A stretch of DNA of 64,000 nucleotides from Azonexaceae bacterium (GCA_013335535.1 JAAXVL010000007.1:62001-126000); one strand, 5' to 3'. Positions 28,953 to 38,530 are shown, counted from the stretch's first letter. Program-made: numbers and translations. Notes: generated by a model not told the origin, from the letters alone.

Positions 28953-29558
28953 TCAACATCCGGTCGTGGTCAGCCCGCTGATCGTCGCCGCTTGATTCGG
29001 CGCGGGCGCTTGGGTGTATTTAAAGAAACAGGTTGCAGCATTCGTTGCACCAAGGACGCCAAAGGTCGCTTCACCACCCGCGACATCGTAGGTATAGCCC
29101 TCGGCCTGCAATTGCGCGGCGTTCGGGTTGAAAACACCGGTCAGGCCAGCCATGGACAGAATCCCGGCGGTACCGATCGTGGTTACGGCCGGGTAAGCAT
29201 AGACCATGTTGATGAGGCCGCTTTCTGTACAGAGAGTGCCGGCCAGTCCTGTCGCGTTGTCGGCTGTGCCGCCACCGGCGCAGGGAGCCGTATCGGCAAT
29301 GCCAGCCCGCGAAAAGGCCGTGGCGTGAACCAGCGCTGAAGCGGCCGAAACACTGCCGCGTGCTGCCTGCAGCTTGGCGATGCGTGCGTCGCGCTGCAGA
29401 TTGACGAAGCGCGGCAAGGCGACAGCAGCCAGGATGCCGAGAATGATGACAACGACAATCAGTTCGATCAACGTGAAACCGAACTGGCCTTGCATGCGGC
29501 GGACGGGTTTATGGTTCATGTCAGTTTTAACGGGTATAAGTTTTATTACTTTAGACAT
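28953..29558 (-). CDS. mshB: MSHA-type pilin, mshB position
   Basis: 201 aa from ATG 29558 (MSKVIKLIPVKTDMNHK), supported by AAGGAAGGTGA upstream. This gives a 27-residue leader ending QGQFG before FTLIELIVVVIILGILAAVALPR. The ATG at 29519 would give a more usual 14-residue leader but lacks a good ribosome site. C-terminal Cys residues (ATCFFKYTQ ... TTGC) could form the D-loop disulfide. Larger than the neighbouring pilin; by gene order it is mshB, but it could be an alternative major subunit. Confidence 0.87.
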   Translation of the reverse strand: MSKVIKLIPVKTDMNHKPVRRMQGQFGFTLIELIVVVIILGILAAVALPRFVNLQRDARIAKLQAARGSVSAASALVHATAFSRAGIADTAPCAGGGTADNATGLAGTLCTESGLINMVYAYPAVTTIGTAGILSMAGLTGVFNPNAAQLQAEGYTYDVAGGEATFGVLGATNAATCFFKYTQAPAPNQAATISGLTTTGC

Positions 29559-29579
29559 ATTCACCTTCCTTCTCAACAT

Positions 29580-30008
29580 TTATTCTCGTTGGTCTTCAAG
29601 CCGCAACAATCCGACCCCCGAAACAACAGCTCTCGGGCTCTCCACGTTGCCATCGCGGCTGAGCCTGAATCTGGCCCGGTGCCCGTCGCGAAAGCGATAA
29701 ACCAGTTCCTTTGTTCTCCGGTCGAAATACCAGACCACCTTGCTGTCCGGCATGCCGTCCACTTCCCCTAGGTAGTTCGCCGGTCGTGTGGCAACCCAGT
29801 CGAGCGGGTTATCACTCTTCGGCAAATTGCCGCCAAACGTCTCGCGGTGCGCCACCACCTCGATCAATCCCATCCTTATCGTCGCCACTTCGGCCTGCAC
29901 ACCGGCCTCTTCCATTTCATTGCTCGTCCGCCCCAGCGCTGCCAGCAGCAGCAAAGCGAGGACGCTGATCAGAACTACAACAATGGCAAATTCGTAATAA
30001 CGCCGCAT
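29580..30008 (-). CDS. mshF: MSHA biogenesis protein MshF-like
   Basis: 142 aa from ATG 30008 (MRRYYEFAIVVVLISVLALL). Single N-terminal membrane helix, then a periplasmic domain with the MshF-like segment EEAGVQAEVATIRMGLIEVV and a beta-rich C-terminal part (KVVWYFDRRTKELVYRF). Lies between mshG and the pilins, as in other MSHA loci. Exact function of MshF is not known. Confidence 0.83.
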   Translation of the reverse strand: MRRYYEFAIVVVLISVLALLLLAALGRTSNEMEEAGVQAEVATIRMGLIEVVAHRETFGGNLPKSDNPLDWVATRPANYLGEVDGMPDSKVVWYFDRRTKELVYRFRDGHRARFRLSRDGNVESPRAVVSGVGLLRLEDQRE

Positions 30009-30015
30009 GGCCACA

Positions 30016-31242
30016 TCATCGCTTGATGGCCACCTTGCCGAGGTCCCACATCGGCAGGAAGATGCCCAGCGCCAGCACCAGGACGAGCGCGCCAAGACAG
30101 ACGATGAGAATCGGTTCGATCTGCTGGCCGAGCGTCTTCAATTCATATTCGACTTCGCGCTGGTACATCTGGCCGACTTCTTCGAGCATGTCGTCGAGGG
30201 CGCCAGACTCTTCGCCGACCGAGATCATCTGGAGCACGACCGGGGAGAAGAATCCCGAGGCGATGGCCGAACGGACGACGCTTTCGCCGCGCTCGACGGT
30301 ATCGCGCATGCCTTCGATCTTGGCGGCGATGTAGCTGTTATCCACGGTTTGCGACGAATTGGTCAGCGCCTGCATGACCGGCACGCCGCTGCGCATGCCG
30401 AGCGCGAAACTGCGGGCAAAGCGGGCCATCGCCGCCTTGCGCACGATCTTGCCGGCAATCGGGAACTTGAGCACGAGCGACTCCCATTGCATGCGTCCCG
30501 CTGCCGTACGCACCCAGGCGCGGAAAATGAAGATCGCGGCAATGGTGCCGACGAGCAGGGCCGGCCACCAGGCGACCATGAATTTGGAAAAGCCGAGCAG
30601 AATTTGCGTCATAAACGGCAACTCGGCGCCGAAACCCTCGAAAACCTTGGCAAAGGCCGGGATGACGAAGATATTCACAACGACGATGGCCGCCGCCATC
30701 GCCATGACGACGAACATGGGGTAACGCAGGGCCGATTTGACCTGCTCGCGCATGAAGCGCTCGAACTCGAGGTGATCGAACAGGCGCAGAAAGATTTCGT
30801 CGAGCAGGCCGGTCGCTTCGCCAACCCGCACCATCGAAATGTAGAAGGGGTTGAATACCTTCGGGTGGCGGGCCAGCGACACGGACAGCTCGCGGCCGGC
30901 CTCGAGGCTTTCGCGCACGTCGCGAATGACGTCCTTCATGGCCGGATTGGTCGCCGACTCCTGCAGGCCGTTGAGCGCGCGCATGATGGGCACGCCGGAT
31001 TTGAGCAGGGTGTGAATCTGTCGCGAGAAGAGCAGGATATCGACGTGCTCGACCTTGGGCTTGAAGAAGCTCAGTTCGATATTGCCGCCGCCCTTTGCCT
31101 GGGTCCGGGTTTCCTCGATCGAGATTGGCGTGATGCCACGACCGAGCAGCACATCGGCGACGTTGCCCGAGGTCGCGCCTTCCAGCACGCCTTCGATCAG
31201 CTTGCCGCCGCCGTCCCGTCCCTTGTAGGCAAAATTGGCCAC
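30016..31242 (-). CDS. mshG: MSHA inner-membrane platform protein MshG (PilC/GspF family)
   Basis: 408 aa from a GTG at 31242 (MANFAYKGRDGGGKLIEGV). Two type II secretion F domains, about residues 70-195 and 270-395 (each with the GxxLxxAL / FPxxxxxMxxVGExxG pattern, e.g. PVVLQMISVGEESGALDDML), and three membrane helices. Core platform protein moved by the ATPase MshE encoded just upstream. Confidence 0.95.
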   Translation of the reverse strand: MANFAYKGRDGGGKLIEGVLEGATSGNVADVLLGRGITPISIEETRTQAKGGGNIELSFFKPKVEHVDILLFSRQIHTLLKSGVPIMRALNGLQESATNPAMKDVIRDVRESLEAGRELSVSLARHPKVFNPFYISMVRVGEATGLLDEIFLRLFDHLEFERFMREQVKSALRYPMFVVMAMAAAIVVVNIFVIPAFAKVFEGFGAELPFMTQILLGFSKFMVAWWPALLVGTIAAIFIFRAWVRTAAGRMQWESLVLKFPIAGKIVRKAAMARFARSFALGMRSGVPVMQALTNSSQTVDNSYIAAKIEGMRDTVERGESVVRSAIASGFFSPVVLQMISVGEESGALDDMLEEVGQMYQREVEYELKTLGQQIEPILIVCLGALVLVLALGIFLPMWDLGKVAIKR

Positions 31243-31248
31243 GCCGGC

Positions 31249-32958
31249 TTATTCCTCGAACTGGTTGCTGATGCGCATGGCTTCGGAAACCGTCGTCCGC
31301 CCGGATAGCACGAGACGCACTGCATCGCGACGCAGGGTCTCTCCGGCCATCTGCTGGCGCGCGACGTGCATGAATTCGCCCGGGTCTTCGTGGTTGATCG
31401 CTTCGACCACGGTATCGCTCATTTCAAGGAACTCGTAGACGCCGCTACGCCCCTGGTAACCCGTATTTGCGCAGTGCGTGCAGCCGCGGCCGTGATGGTA
31501 GGTATGGGTATCGACATGGCTGCCCAGTTCGTAGCGCAGCCATTCGTGCTCGTTCGGCGTCAGCGTGTAGGGTTCGCGGCAATTGCTGCAGATGATCCGG
31601 ACCAGACGCTGGGCGATGACCATGTGCACCGACAGCGCCACCATGTAGCGAGGCACGCCCATGTCGAGCAGGCGAATCGGCGTCGATACGGCGTCGTTGG
31701 TGTGCAGGGTGGACAGAACGAGGTGGCCGGTCATGGCGGCGCGCATGCCGATTTCGGCCGTTTCCTGGTCGCGCATTTCGCCGATCAGCACGATATCCGG
31801 GTCCTGGCGCAGCACGGTGCGCAGCACCCGCGAGAACGAGAGATCGATCTTTTCGTGAACCTGCACCTGATTGAGGCCGCCGAGCCGGTATTCGACCGGG
31901 TCTTCGACGGTGATGACCTTCTTTTCCGGGCTGTTCAGTTCGTTGAGTGCGGCGTAGAGCGTCGTTGTCTTGCCGGAACCGGTCGGACCGGTGACGAGCA
32001 CCATGCCGCTCGGCCGCTTGAGGGCATGGCGCAGACGGTCGAGCACGCGCGGCGGCATGCCGATCTTGTCGAGTTCGAGCAGGCCGGTGTTCTGGGCGAG
32101 CAGTCGCATGACAACCGATTCACCGTACTGGGTGGGCAAGGTCGAAATCCGCACGTCGACCGGGTTGCCGCGTACCTTGATGTTGAAGCGGCCATCCTGC
32201 GGCAGGCGTTTTTCAGAAATATCGAGGCCGGACATCAGCTTCAGGCGCAGCGCGACGGCCGATGAAACCTTGCCATCTGCCTCGGTCTGGATATGCAGCA
32301 CGCCGTCGATACGAAAACGGATGCGCAGCAGTTTTTCCTGCGGCTCGAAATGGATGTCGGAAGCACGCAGGCGCATGGCTTCCTCGAACACCGTCTGGAG
32401 CAGCTTGACGACCGGTGCGTCTTCGGCCCCCGGGTTGAGGCCAAGCAGGTCGCCGAATTCGATCGGGATATCGCCGAGTTCGGCCGTCAGTTCCTTGGCC
32501 AGACCCGTGATCTGCTCACCACGGTGATAGACGCGGTCGACCATGGCCAGCAACTGGCTTTCGGTGACGACGGCGAGGTCGATTTCGCGCCTGACCAGGC
32601 GGGTGATTTCATCGTAGGCCTGAAGGTCGGTCGGATCGGACAGGCCGATCTGCAGTCGGCCGTCAGGCAGCTGGTCGAGCACCATGGCCCGGAAACGCCG
32701 GGCCGGTGCTTCCGGTAACAGTTTGATGAGATCCGGTTTGGGCGTGAAATTCTTGAGGTCGATGAAGGGAATCCGCAACTGCCCGGCCAGCGCCTTGGAG
32801 ATCGCCTCTTCGGTCACGTAGCCGCTCTCGACAAAAACACGGCCGAGCTTGCGCCCGGTGCGTTTCTGCTCGTCGAGCGCAATTTTCAGTTGTTCCTCGG
32901 TCAGCAAGCCTTGCTGGATCAGCAGGTCACCGAGACGGACTTTTTGCGGGGGGGGCAT
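31249..32958 (-). CDS. mshE: MSHA pilus extension ATPase MshE
   Basis: 569 aa. ATG 32958 is chosen because GGAGG lies six bases upstream; a TTG further up is unlikely. Residues about 7-100 form the MshEN domain with RLGDLLIQQGLLTEEQLKIA and its second half RKLGRVFVESGYVTEEAISK, the leucine/Gln-rich pattern known to bind c-di-GMP. C-terminal GspE-type ATPase: GPTGSGKTTTLYAALN (Walker A), GEMRDQETAEIGMRAAMTGH, and a four-Cys zinc element (CSNCRE ... CTHCANTG). Powers pilus extension. First gene of the mshE-to-mshP block. Confidence 0.95.
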   Translation of the reverse strand: MPPPQKVRLGDLLIQQGLLTEEQLKIALDEQKRTGRKLGRVFVESGYVTEEAISKALAGQLRIPFIDLKNFTPKPDLIKLLPEAPARRFRAMVLDQLPDGRLQIGLSDPTDLQAYDEITRLVRREIDLAVVTESQLLAMVDRVYHRGEQITGLAKELTAELGDIPIEFGDLLGLNPGAEDAPVVKLLQTVFEEAMRLRASDIHFEPQEKLLRIRFRIDGVLHIQTEADGKVSSAVALRLKLMSGLDISEKRLPQDGRFNIKVRGNPVDVRISTLPTQYGESVVMRLLAQNTGLLELDKIGMPPRVLDRLRHALKRPSGMVLVTGPTGSGKTTTLYAALNELNSPEKKVITVEDPVEYRLGGLNQVQVHEKIDLSFSRVLRTVLRQDPDIVLIGEMRDQETAEIGMRAAMTGHLVLSTLHTNDAVSTPIRLLDMGVPRYMVALSVHMVIAQRLVRIICSNCREPYTLTPNEHEWLRYELGSHVDTHTYHHGRGCTHCANTGYQGRSGVYEFLEMSDTVVEAINHEDPGEFMHVARQQMAGETLRRDAVRLVLSGRTTVSEAMRISNQFEE

Positions 32959-33039
32959 CCCGACCTCCAAAACACCTTAAGAAACTGCGTTAACAATATG
33001 AAGTTACGGCTTAAGTTTCCACAGTAGACGTTTTTTGCA

Positions 33040-33058
33040 GGGCCGACAAGTCGGCCCT
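33040..33058. other. GC-rich hairpin between mshE promoter region and rhlE
   Basis: AGGGCCGA / TCGGCCCT around a four-base loop, 28 bases past the rhlE stop. The flanking T run lies on the left of the plus strand, so on the minus strand the stem is followed by A rather than U. It is therefore not a canonical terminator for rhlE. Confidence 0.35.
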
Positions 33059-33085
33059 CATGGCGTCGGGGTTATTGCCCGAGCG

Positions 33086-34366
33086 TCAGCGATGCCGATT
33101 GCCGTTGTGGTGTTGCTGCGGTCGACCGGAATTTTTGCCAGCTTTCGGTGCCGAGGAGCGCGGTTGTGTCTGCGGCTTGCGGGCACCGCGCGGCGGCTGT
33201 GGCGGGCGCGGAGCGGCGTGGGCCGACTGCTCGAAGCCTTCGATGACGACACGTTCGAGGCTGCGCTTGATGAGCTTCTCGATGTCCTTCAGCTGGGCGC
33301 GTTCGTCGTGGCAGACCAGCGAGATGGCCTCGCCTTCCATGCCGGCCCGGCCGGTACGGCCGATGCGGTGCACGTAGTCTTCCGGCACGTTGGGTAGTTC
33401 GTAGTTGATGACGTAGGGCAGCGCGTCGATATCGATACCGCGCGCCGCGATGTCTGTAGCGACCAGCGCCACGAGCTTGCCTTCCTTGAATTCGGTGAGC
33501 GCGCGGGTACGGGCACCCTGCGATTTGTCACCGTGGATGGCGGCCGATTTGATGCCGGCCTTGTCGAGCGTGCGGGCCAGCGCATCGGCGCCGTGCTTGG
33601 TGCGGGCAAAGACGAGAACCTGATGCCAGCCGCGTGTTTCGAAGAGGTGGCAGAGCAGCTCCTTCTTCTTTTCGCGGTCGGTTTCGATGACGCGCTGGGT
33701 CACCGTTTCGGCCGCCGTATTACGTGCCGCGACGTCGACCGAGGCCGGGTTGTTCAGCAGGCCGGCCGCCAGTTCGCGGATATCCGGCGAGAAGGTGGCC
33801 GAGAACATCAGGTTCTGGCGTTGCTTGGGCAGCAGGGCGATGATCTTGCGGATATCGCGGATGAAGCCCATGTCGAGCATGCGGTCGGCTTCATCGAGGA
33901 CGAAAATCTCAATCTTGGACAGATCGACGGTGCGCTGCTGGACGTGGTCGAGCAGGCGGCCCGGCGTGGCGACGAGAATGTCGACGCCGCGGCGCAGGTT
34001 GGCGATCTGCGGATTGATGCCGACGCCGCCGAAGACGGCCAGCGAGTTGATCGGCAGGTGCTTGCCGTAGGTGCGCACGCTTTCCTCAACCTGGATGGCC
34101 AGTTCGCGCGTCGGCGTCAGGACCAGCACGCGCGGCGCCTTGGTGACGCGGGTCAGCCGGTCGTTCGAACCGTCGCACAGGCGGTGCAGGATGGGCAGCG
34201 TGAAGCCGGCCGTCTTGCCGGTACCGGTCTGCGCCGTGGCCATCAGGTCGCGGCCGGTCATGACGGCGGGGATGGCCTGTTGCTGGATGGGGGTCGGCGT
34301 GTCGTAGCCTTGGTCGGCAACGGCGCGCAGGAGTTCGGCCTTGAGGCCGAGATCGGAAAAATGCAT
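33086..34366 (-). CDS. rhlE: DEAD-box RNA helicase RhlE
   Basis: 426 aa. Q motif ([14 protein letters not shown]), Walker [15 protein letters not shown] box [24 protein letters not shown], and [20 protein letters not shown] basic, Pro/Arg/His-rich C-terminal tail (about 375-426) is typical of RhlE. Cytoplasmic RNA remodelling factor for ribosome assembly or mRNA turnover. Monocistronic; AAGGA precedes the ATG. Confidence 0.93.
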   Translation of the reverse strand: MHFSDLGLKAELLRAVADQGYDTPTPIQQQAIPAVMTGRDLMATAQTGTGKTAGFTLPILHRLCDGSNDRLTRVTKAPRVLVLTPTRELAIQVEESVRTYGKHLPINSLAVFGGVGINPQIANLRRGVDILVATPGRLLDHVQQRTVDLSKIEIFVLDEADRMLDMGFIRDIRKIIALLPKQRQNLMFSATFSPDIRELAAGLLNNPASVDVAARNTAAETVTQRVIETDREKKKELLCHLFETRGWHQVLVFARTKHGADALARTLDKAGIKSAAIHGDKSQGARTRALTEFKEGKLVALVATDIAARGIDIDALPYVINYELPNVPEDYVHRIGRTGRAGMEGEAISLVCHDERAQLKDIEKLIKRSLERVVIEGFEQSAHAAPRPPQPPRGARKPQTQPRSSAPKAGKNSGRPQQHHNGNRHR

Positions 34367-34440
34367 GGAAATCCTTGGAAAAAAGCCTGGCCGGAACGGG
34401 CAGGATGCAGCGAAACAGCGAGGGTCAGGAGAAACCGGAT

Positions 34441-34474
34441 TTTAATTTTGGGCATTTTTTCCGGTTCACCGTGG
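34441..34474 (+). repeat. Dispersed element copy I
   Basis: TTTAATTTTGGGCATTTTTT then CCGGTTCACCGTGG (one core change). Lies in the 186-base gap upstream of rhlE and downstream of metZ. No gene is seen in the rest of that gap. Confidence 0.85.
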
Positions 34475-34552
34475 AAAGTTCGGCTAACCCCAAAAATGCC
34501 CTGCTCCGGCTGTGTGCGCCCCCTCGCTGGCGGCGCGTAAAAATTCAGGCGA

Positions 34553-35737
34553 TCAGATCTGGCTCAAACCGCGCTCGAGATCGGCCTGCAGGTCCTCCAC
34601 CGCTTCGAGGCCGACGGCGATGCGCAGCAGACCTTCGTTGATGCCAGCAGCGGCCCGTGCTTCCGGGGAAATGCGGCCATGCGTGGTGGAGGCGGGATGG
34701 GTGATGGTGGTCTTGGTGTCGCCAAGATTGGCCGTGATGGAGAGCAGACGACAATTGTCGACGACCGTCCAGGCTTGCTCCCGACTGCCCTTGACCTCGA
34801 AGGCAACGATGGCGCCGCCCGACTTCTGCTGGGTTTTCGCCAGCTCGTGCTGCGGATGCGACGGCAGACCAGGATAGAAAACACGCGCTACCTTGGGGTG
34901 TGCTTCGAGCCAGGAGGCCAGTTGCGCCGCATTGGCAGACTGAGCCTCGACGCGCAGCTTGAGCGTCTCCAGACCCTTGAGCAGCACCCAGGCATTGAAG
35001 GCCGACAAGGTCGGGCCAGCCGTGCGCAGGTATTTGAAAACCTCTTCAGTCAACTTCCGGGCCCCGCAAACGGCGCCTCCGAGCACACGGCCCTGGCCGT
35101 CGAGGAACTTGGTGGCCGAATGGATGACGAGATCGGCGCCGAGGTCGAGCGGGCGCTGCAGAATAGGCGTGCAGAAACAATTGTCGACGGCGACCAGAAT
35201 GCCCTTGGCGTGGGCGATTTCCACCAAGCGGCGAATGTCGGCGATCTCGGTCAGCGGATTCGACGGCGTTTCGAGGAAGAACAGCTTGGTTTCCGGGCGG
35301 ATCGCCGCTTCCCAGGCCGCCGGATCGGTGTGCGACACGAAGGTCGTCGTGATGCCGGTGCGCGACAGAATGTTGTTGAACAATTGCACCGTGGCGCCGA
35401 ACAGGCTGTTCGAGGCGACGATGTGATCGCCCTGCTTCAAATGGGCGAGGACGGCGGCCATGATGGCCGACATGCCGCTCGCCGTGGCAACACAATCCTC
35501 GGCCCCCTCAAGGGCGGCGAGACGTTCCTCGAACATGGTGACGGTCGGGTTCGAGAAGCGGGCGTAGACGTTGCCTTCCTCCTCGCCGGAGAAACGCTTG
35601 GCCGCCTGTGCTGCACTTTTGAAAACGAAGCTTGAGGTCAGATACAGCGCTTCGGAATGCTCGCCAAACTGGCTACGTTCCTGGCCGGCACGAACCGCCA
35701 GCGTCTCGGGACGGTAATTCGGCATTTCAGCCATCAT
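34553..35737 (-). CDS. metZ: O-succinylhomoserine sulfhydrylase
   Basis: 394 aa PLP enzyme of the Cys/Met metabolism family that makes homocysteine from an activated homoserine and sulfide. The PLP lysine lies in VIHSATKFLDGQGRVLGGAV; LYLTSSFVFKSAAQA and SNPTVTMFEERLAALEG are typical of MetZ rather than MetB. Its ATG overlaps the purF stop (ATGATGA context), the conserved purF-metZ arrangement of betaproteobacteria. Last gene of the long trp/purF operon. Confidence 0.94.
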   Translation of the reverse strand: MMAEMPNYRPETLAVRAGQERSQFGEHSEALYLTSSFVFKSAAQAAKRFSGEEEGNVYARFSNPTVTMFEERLAALEGAEDCVATASGMSAIMAAVLAHLKQGDHIVASNSLFGATVQLFNNILSRTGITTTFVSHTDPAAWEAAIRPETKLFFLETPSNPLTEIADIRRLVEIAHAKGILVAVDNCFCTPILQRPLDLGADLVIHSATKFLDGQGRVLGGAVCGARKLTEEVFKYLRTAGPTLSAFNAWVLLKGLETLKLRVEAQSANAAQLASWLEAHPKVARVFYPGLPSHPQHELAKTQQKSGGAIVAFEVKGSREQAWTVVDNCRLLSITANLGDTKTTITHPASTTHGRISPEARAAAGINEGLLRIAVGLEAVEDLQADLERGLSQI

Positions 35738-37272
35738 TCCTGCCCGCCATTCGACAGCCCGAGCACCATCTGCTGCGAAGCCCGGCCATCGCCGTCATCG
35801 TCGTTCTTGGCCGGCTTGCCACCGCGCTTGCCCTCGACCGCATCGAGGTAATAGTCGTCGATGTCGCCGGTGATATAGCAGCCGTCGAAACACGAGGCGT
35901 CGAACACGGTCAGGTCGGCGCGCAGGTTGGTGATCGACTGCTTGAGCGCCTCGATGTCCTGATAAACCAGCGCATCGGCACCAATTTCTGCGGCAATTTC
36001 AGCATCGGTGCGGCCCGTGGCGATGAGCTCGGCACGCGTCGGCATGTCGATGCCGTAAACATTCGGGAAACGCACCGGGGGCGCCGCCGAGGCGAAATAG
36101 ACCTTCACCGCGCCGGCCGCACGGGCCATTTCGACAATTTCATGGCTGGTCGTTCCACGCACGATGGAATCATCGACGAGCAGCACGCGCTTGCCCTTGA
36201 ACTCCTGGCCGACAGTGTTGAGCTTCTGGCGCACCGACTTCTTGCGCATGGCCTGCCCCGGCATGATGAAGGTGCGGCCGACATAGCGGTTCTTGACGAA
36301 ACCTTCACGGAACGGAATGTTGAGCGCCTGCGCCAGCTGCATGGCCGACGGACGGCTCGAATCGGGAATCGGGATGACGACGTCGATTTCCTCGATCGGT
36401 ATGGTTTTCTTGACCTTCTCGGCGAGCAGTTCGCCCATGGCCAGGCGCGCCTCGTAAACCGAAACGCCGTCGATCACCGTATCCGGGCGGGCCAGATAGA
36501 CATACTCGAAAATGCACGGTGCGTACATCGGCTGCTGCGCACACTGGCGGCTGTGCAACTGATGGTTGAAGTCGATGAACACGGCTTCGCCCGGCTCGAT
36601 GTCGCGCACGACCTTGAAACCGAGCGTATCGAGCGCCACGGATTCCGACGAAACAAGATATTCCATGCCTTCCGGCGTTTCGTTCTGACCATAGACCAGC
36701 GGACGGATACCGTGCGGGTCACGGAATGCAAGCAAACCGTAGCCGGCAATCAGAACGACCACGGCGTAGGCGCCACGGCAGCGGCGATGCACACCGCCGA
36801 CCGCCTGAAAAATGGCATCGACGTCGAGTTCATAGCCGTGCGCCGCCGACTGCAGTTCGTGCGCCAGCACGTTGAGCAGCACTTCGGAATCGGAATTGGT
36901 GTTGATGTGCCGGCGGTCGAGACGGAACATCTCGCCCTTCAACTGCTCGGCATTGGTCAGGTTGCCGTTGTGGCCAAGGCAGATGCCGAACGGCGAATTG
37001 ACGTAGAAAGGCTGCGCCTCGGCAAAATTGTAGGCCGAACCCGCCGTCGGGTAACGGACGTGGCCGATACCGCAATTGCCCGGCAAGGCGCGCATGTTGC
37101 GCGTGCGGAACACGTCACGCACCAGCCCCGGCCCCTTGTGCAGATGGAAGGTATTACCCTCGGCCGTCGCGATCCCGGCCGCATCCTGACCACGGTGTTG
37201 AAGCACCATCAGGCCGTCGTAAAGCAGCTGATTGACCGGCGTTGTCGCCATTACACCCAAAATCCCGCACAT
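35734..37272 (-). CDS. purF: Amidophosphoribosyltransferase
   Basis: 512 aa, first committed step of purine synthesis: PRPP plus glutamine to phosphoribosylamine. The N-terminal nucleophile Cys2 is in MCGILGVMATTPVNQ; the glutaminase segment is LQHRGQDAAGIATAEG. PRPP-binding loop VLLVDDSIVRGTTSHEIV, with two C-terminal Cys (DASCFDGCYITGD). Downstream of cvpA, as in E. coli. Confidence 0.96.
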   Translation of the reverse strand: MCGILGVMATTPVNQLLYDGLMVLQHRGQDAAGIATAEGNTFHLHKGPGLVRDVFRTRNMRALPGNCGIGHVRYPTAGSAYNFAEAQPFYVNSPFGICLGHNGNLTNAEQLKGEMFRLDRRHINTNSDSEVLLNVLAHELQSAAHGYELDVDAIFQAVGGVHRRCRGAYAVVVLIAGYGLLAFRDPHGIRPLVYGQNETPEGMEYLVSSESVALDTLGFKVVRDIEPGEAVFIDFNHQLHSRQCAQQPMYAPCIFEYVYLARPDTVIDGVSVYEARLAMGELLAEKVKKTIPIEEIDVVIPIPDSSRPSAMQLAQALNIPFREGFVKNRYVGRTFIMPGQAMRKKSVRQKLNTVGQEFKGKRVLLVDDSIVRGTTSHEIVEMARAAGAVKVYFASAAPPVRFPNVYGIDMPTRAELIATGRTDAEIAAEIGADALVYQDIEALKQSITNLRADLTVFDASCFDGCYITGDIDDYYLDAVEGKRGGKPAKNDDDGDGRASQQMVLGLSNGGQE

Positions 37273-37284
37273 AGTATTTCCTGC

Positions 37285-37776
37285 CTAACTAAATCGAATT
37301 CGTTTTGCCAAATCGTCGGGCAACCAAGGCTTGACTGCCATAACGACGGTTTCCAAAGGTGCCGACAGGGTCGCATTTCGCCACCAAGGCTGCGTCGGCG
37401 CCGAAGTCATCCCCCCCAGCCCAACCAGCACCATGCACACCAGCACACCGCGCGTCAGTCCGAAGACCATGCCAAGAATGCGATCCGACACGGACAGCCC
37501 CAAGGCTTTGACCATGCTGCGCACCACCATGTTCAAGACCGCCATCGAGACCAGGATGCCGACAAATATCACCACGCAACCGGCCAGCGTCCGCAAAGCC
37601 GGATCGCTCAAACCAGCAAAGACCGAATGCCCGACCGAAGCACCGAATTCGATCGCGGCAAAGATCCCGACACCCCAAGCCACCAGCGCGATGACCTCGC
37701 CGACCACGCCACGCCACAGACCAAACAGCAGCGACACACCGACAATCCCTAGTACGAGGTAATCAAAACCCGTCAT
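37285..37776 (-). CDS. cvpA: CvpA family membrane protein
   Basis: 163 aa with four hydrophobic segments (YLVLGIVGVSLLFGLWRGV at the start). The CvpA family has poorly understood envelope functions (colicin V export, envelope stress tolerance). Gene order SPOR protein-cvpA-purF matches the dedD-cvpA-purF cluster of proteobacteria. The ATG overlaps the preceding gene's stop. Confidence 0.92.
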   Translation of the reverse strand: MTGFDYLVLGIVGVSLLFGLWRGVVGEVIALVAWGVGIFAAIEFGASVGHSVFAGLSDPALRTLAGCVVIFVGILVSMAVLNMVVRSMVKALGLSVSDRILGMVFGLTRGVLVCMVLVGLGGMTSAPTQPWWRNATLSAPLETVVMAVKPWLPDDLAKRIRFS

Positions 37777-38528
37777 GGCTTGGCTGCAACAACGCCGCTG
37801 ATCCCGATCCGTTTCATCTTGTCGAGCGCCTTGTCAGCCGCTTCCTTGGTGGCAAACGGGCCGGCCCGGACACGCGTCTTCTTGCCTTGCGGCGTATCGA
37901 GCGGCTCGCTGAATGTCTTGATCCCCTGCTCGCCCAGTTTTGTCTTCAGGCTCTTGACGTTTGCCTCATTGGAGAAAGCGCCGATCAAAACCAGGTACTC
38001 GCCATTTTTGGCGACCGGCTTGGCTTCTGCCGACTGACCGGCCAGAATCGCGGCAGCCCGCTTGGCATCGTCGGCCTTGGGCTTTTCAACTGTTTTTTCA
38101 ACGGCTTTTTCAGGCGCCTTCGCGACAGGCTTTTCGGGTGCCTTTTCCGGCTTTGCGATCGGTTTTTCAGCCGGTTTTTCTACTGGCTTCTCGGCCGGCT
38201 TGGGGTCCTTGGCGACCTCGACAACACGGGCGGTCGGCTTGGTCGCCGGATCAACCACGACGGTTTCGTTGGCGGCCACTGGCGGCACGACAGGTGCTTC
38301 GGCAGGCTTGGGGGCTGACTTCTCAACCGGGGCGACAGCAAATTTCGGCGCAAATGGTTTTTCGTCCTGCCCGGGAATGCGGATTTCGACATCCTGCACG
38401 GTCTGGCGCGGCTCGTGATCCATCACCATGGGCAGCACCACGGCAACCACGGATACGAAGAAAATCGCCCCGACCAGACGGCGGCGGGCGCGTTTCTTGA
38501 GGTGCAACTGAGCGTCGTTGTCTTCCAT
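37773..38528 (-). CDS. SPOR-domain protein (DedD-like)
   Basis: 251 aa. Cytoplasmic basic N-terminus, one membrane helix (LVGAIFFVSVVAVVLPMVM), a Lys/Pro/Glu-rich tether with repeated EKPV/EKPA units, and a C-terminal SPOR domain (YLVLIGAFSNEANVKSLKTK ... TRVRAGPFATKEAADKAL). SPOR domains bind denuded septal peptidoglycan, so a cell-division role like DedD is expected. Lies between folC and cvpA, as dedD does. Confidence 0.92.
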   Translation of the reverse strand: MEDNDAQLHLKKRARRRLVGAIFFVSVVAVVLPMVMDHEPRQTVQDVEIRIPGQDEKPFAPKFAVAPVEKSAPKPAEAPVVPPVAANETVVVDPATKPTARVVEVAKDPKPAEKPVEKPAEKPIAKPEKAPEKPVAKAPEKAVEKTVEKPKADDAKRAAAILAGQSAEAKPVAKNGEYLVLIGAFSNEANVKSLKTKLGEQGIKTFSEPLDTPQGKKTRVRAGPFATKEAADKALDKMKRIGISGVVAAKP

Positions 38529-38530
38529 GC

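Noticed and set aside
32959..33085. Promoter hexamers for the mshE operon
   Set aside because: No -35/-10 pair with 16-18 base spacing and no sigma-54 GG/GC signature could be found by eye, although a promoter is expected here.
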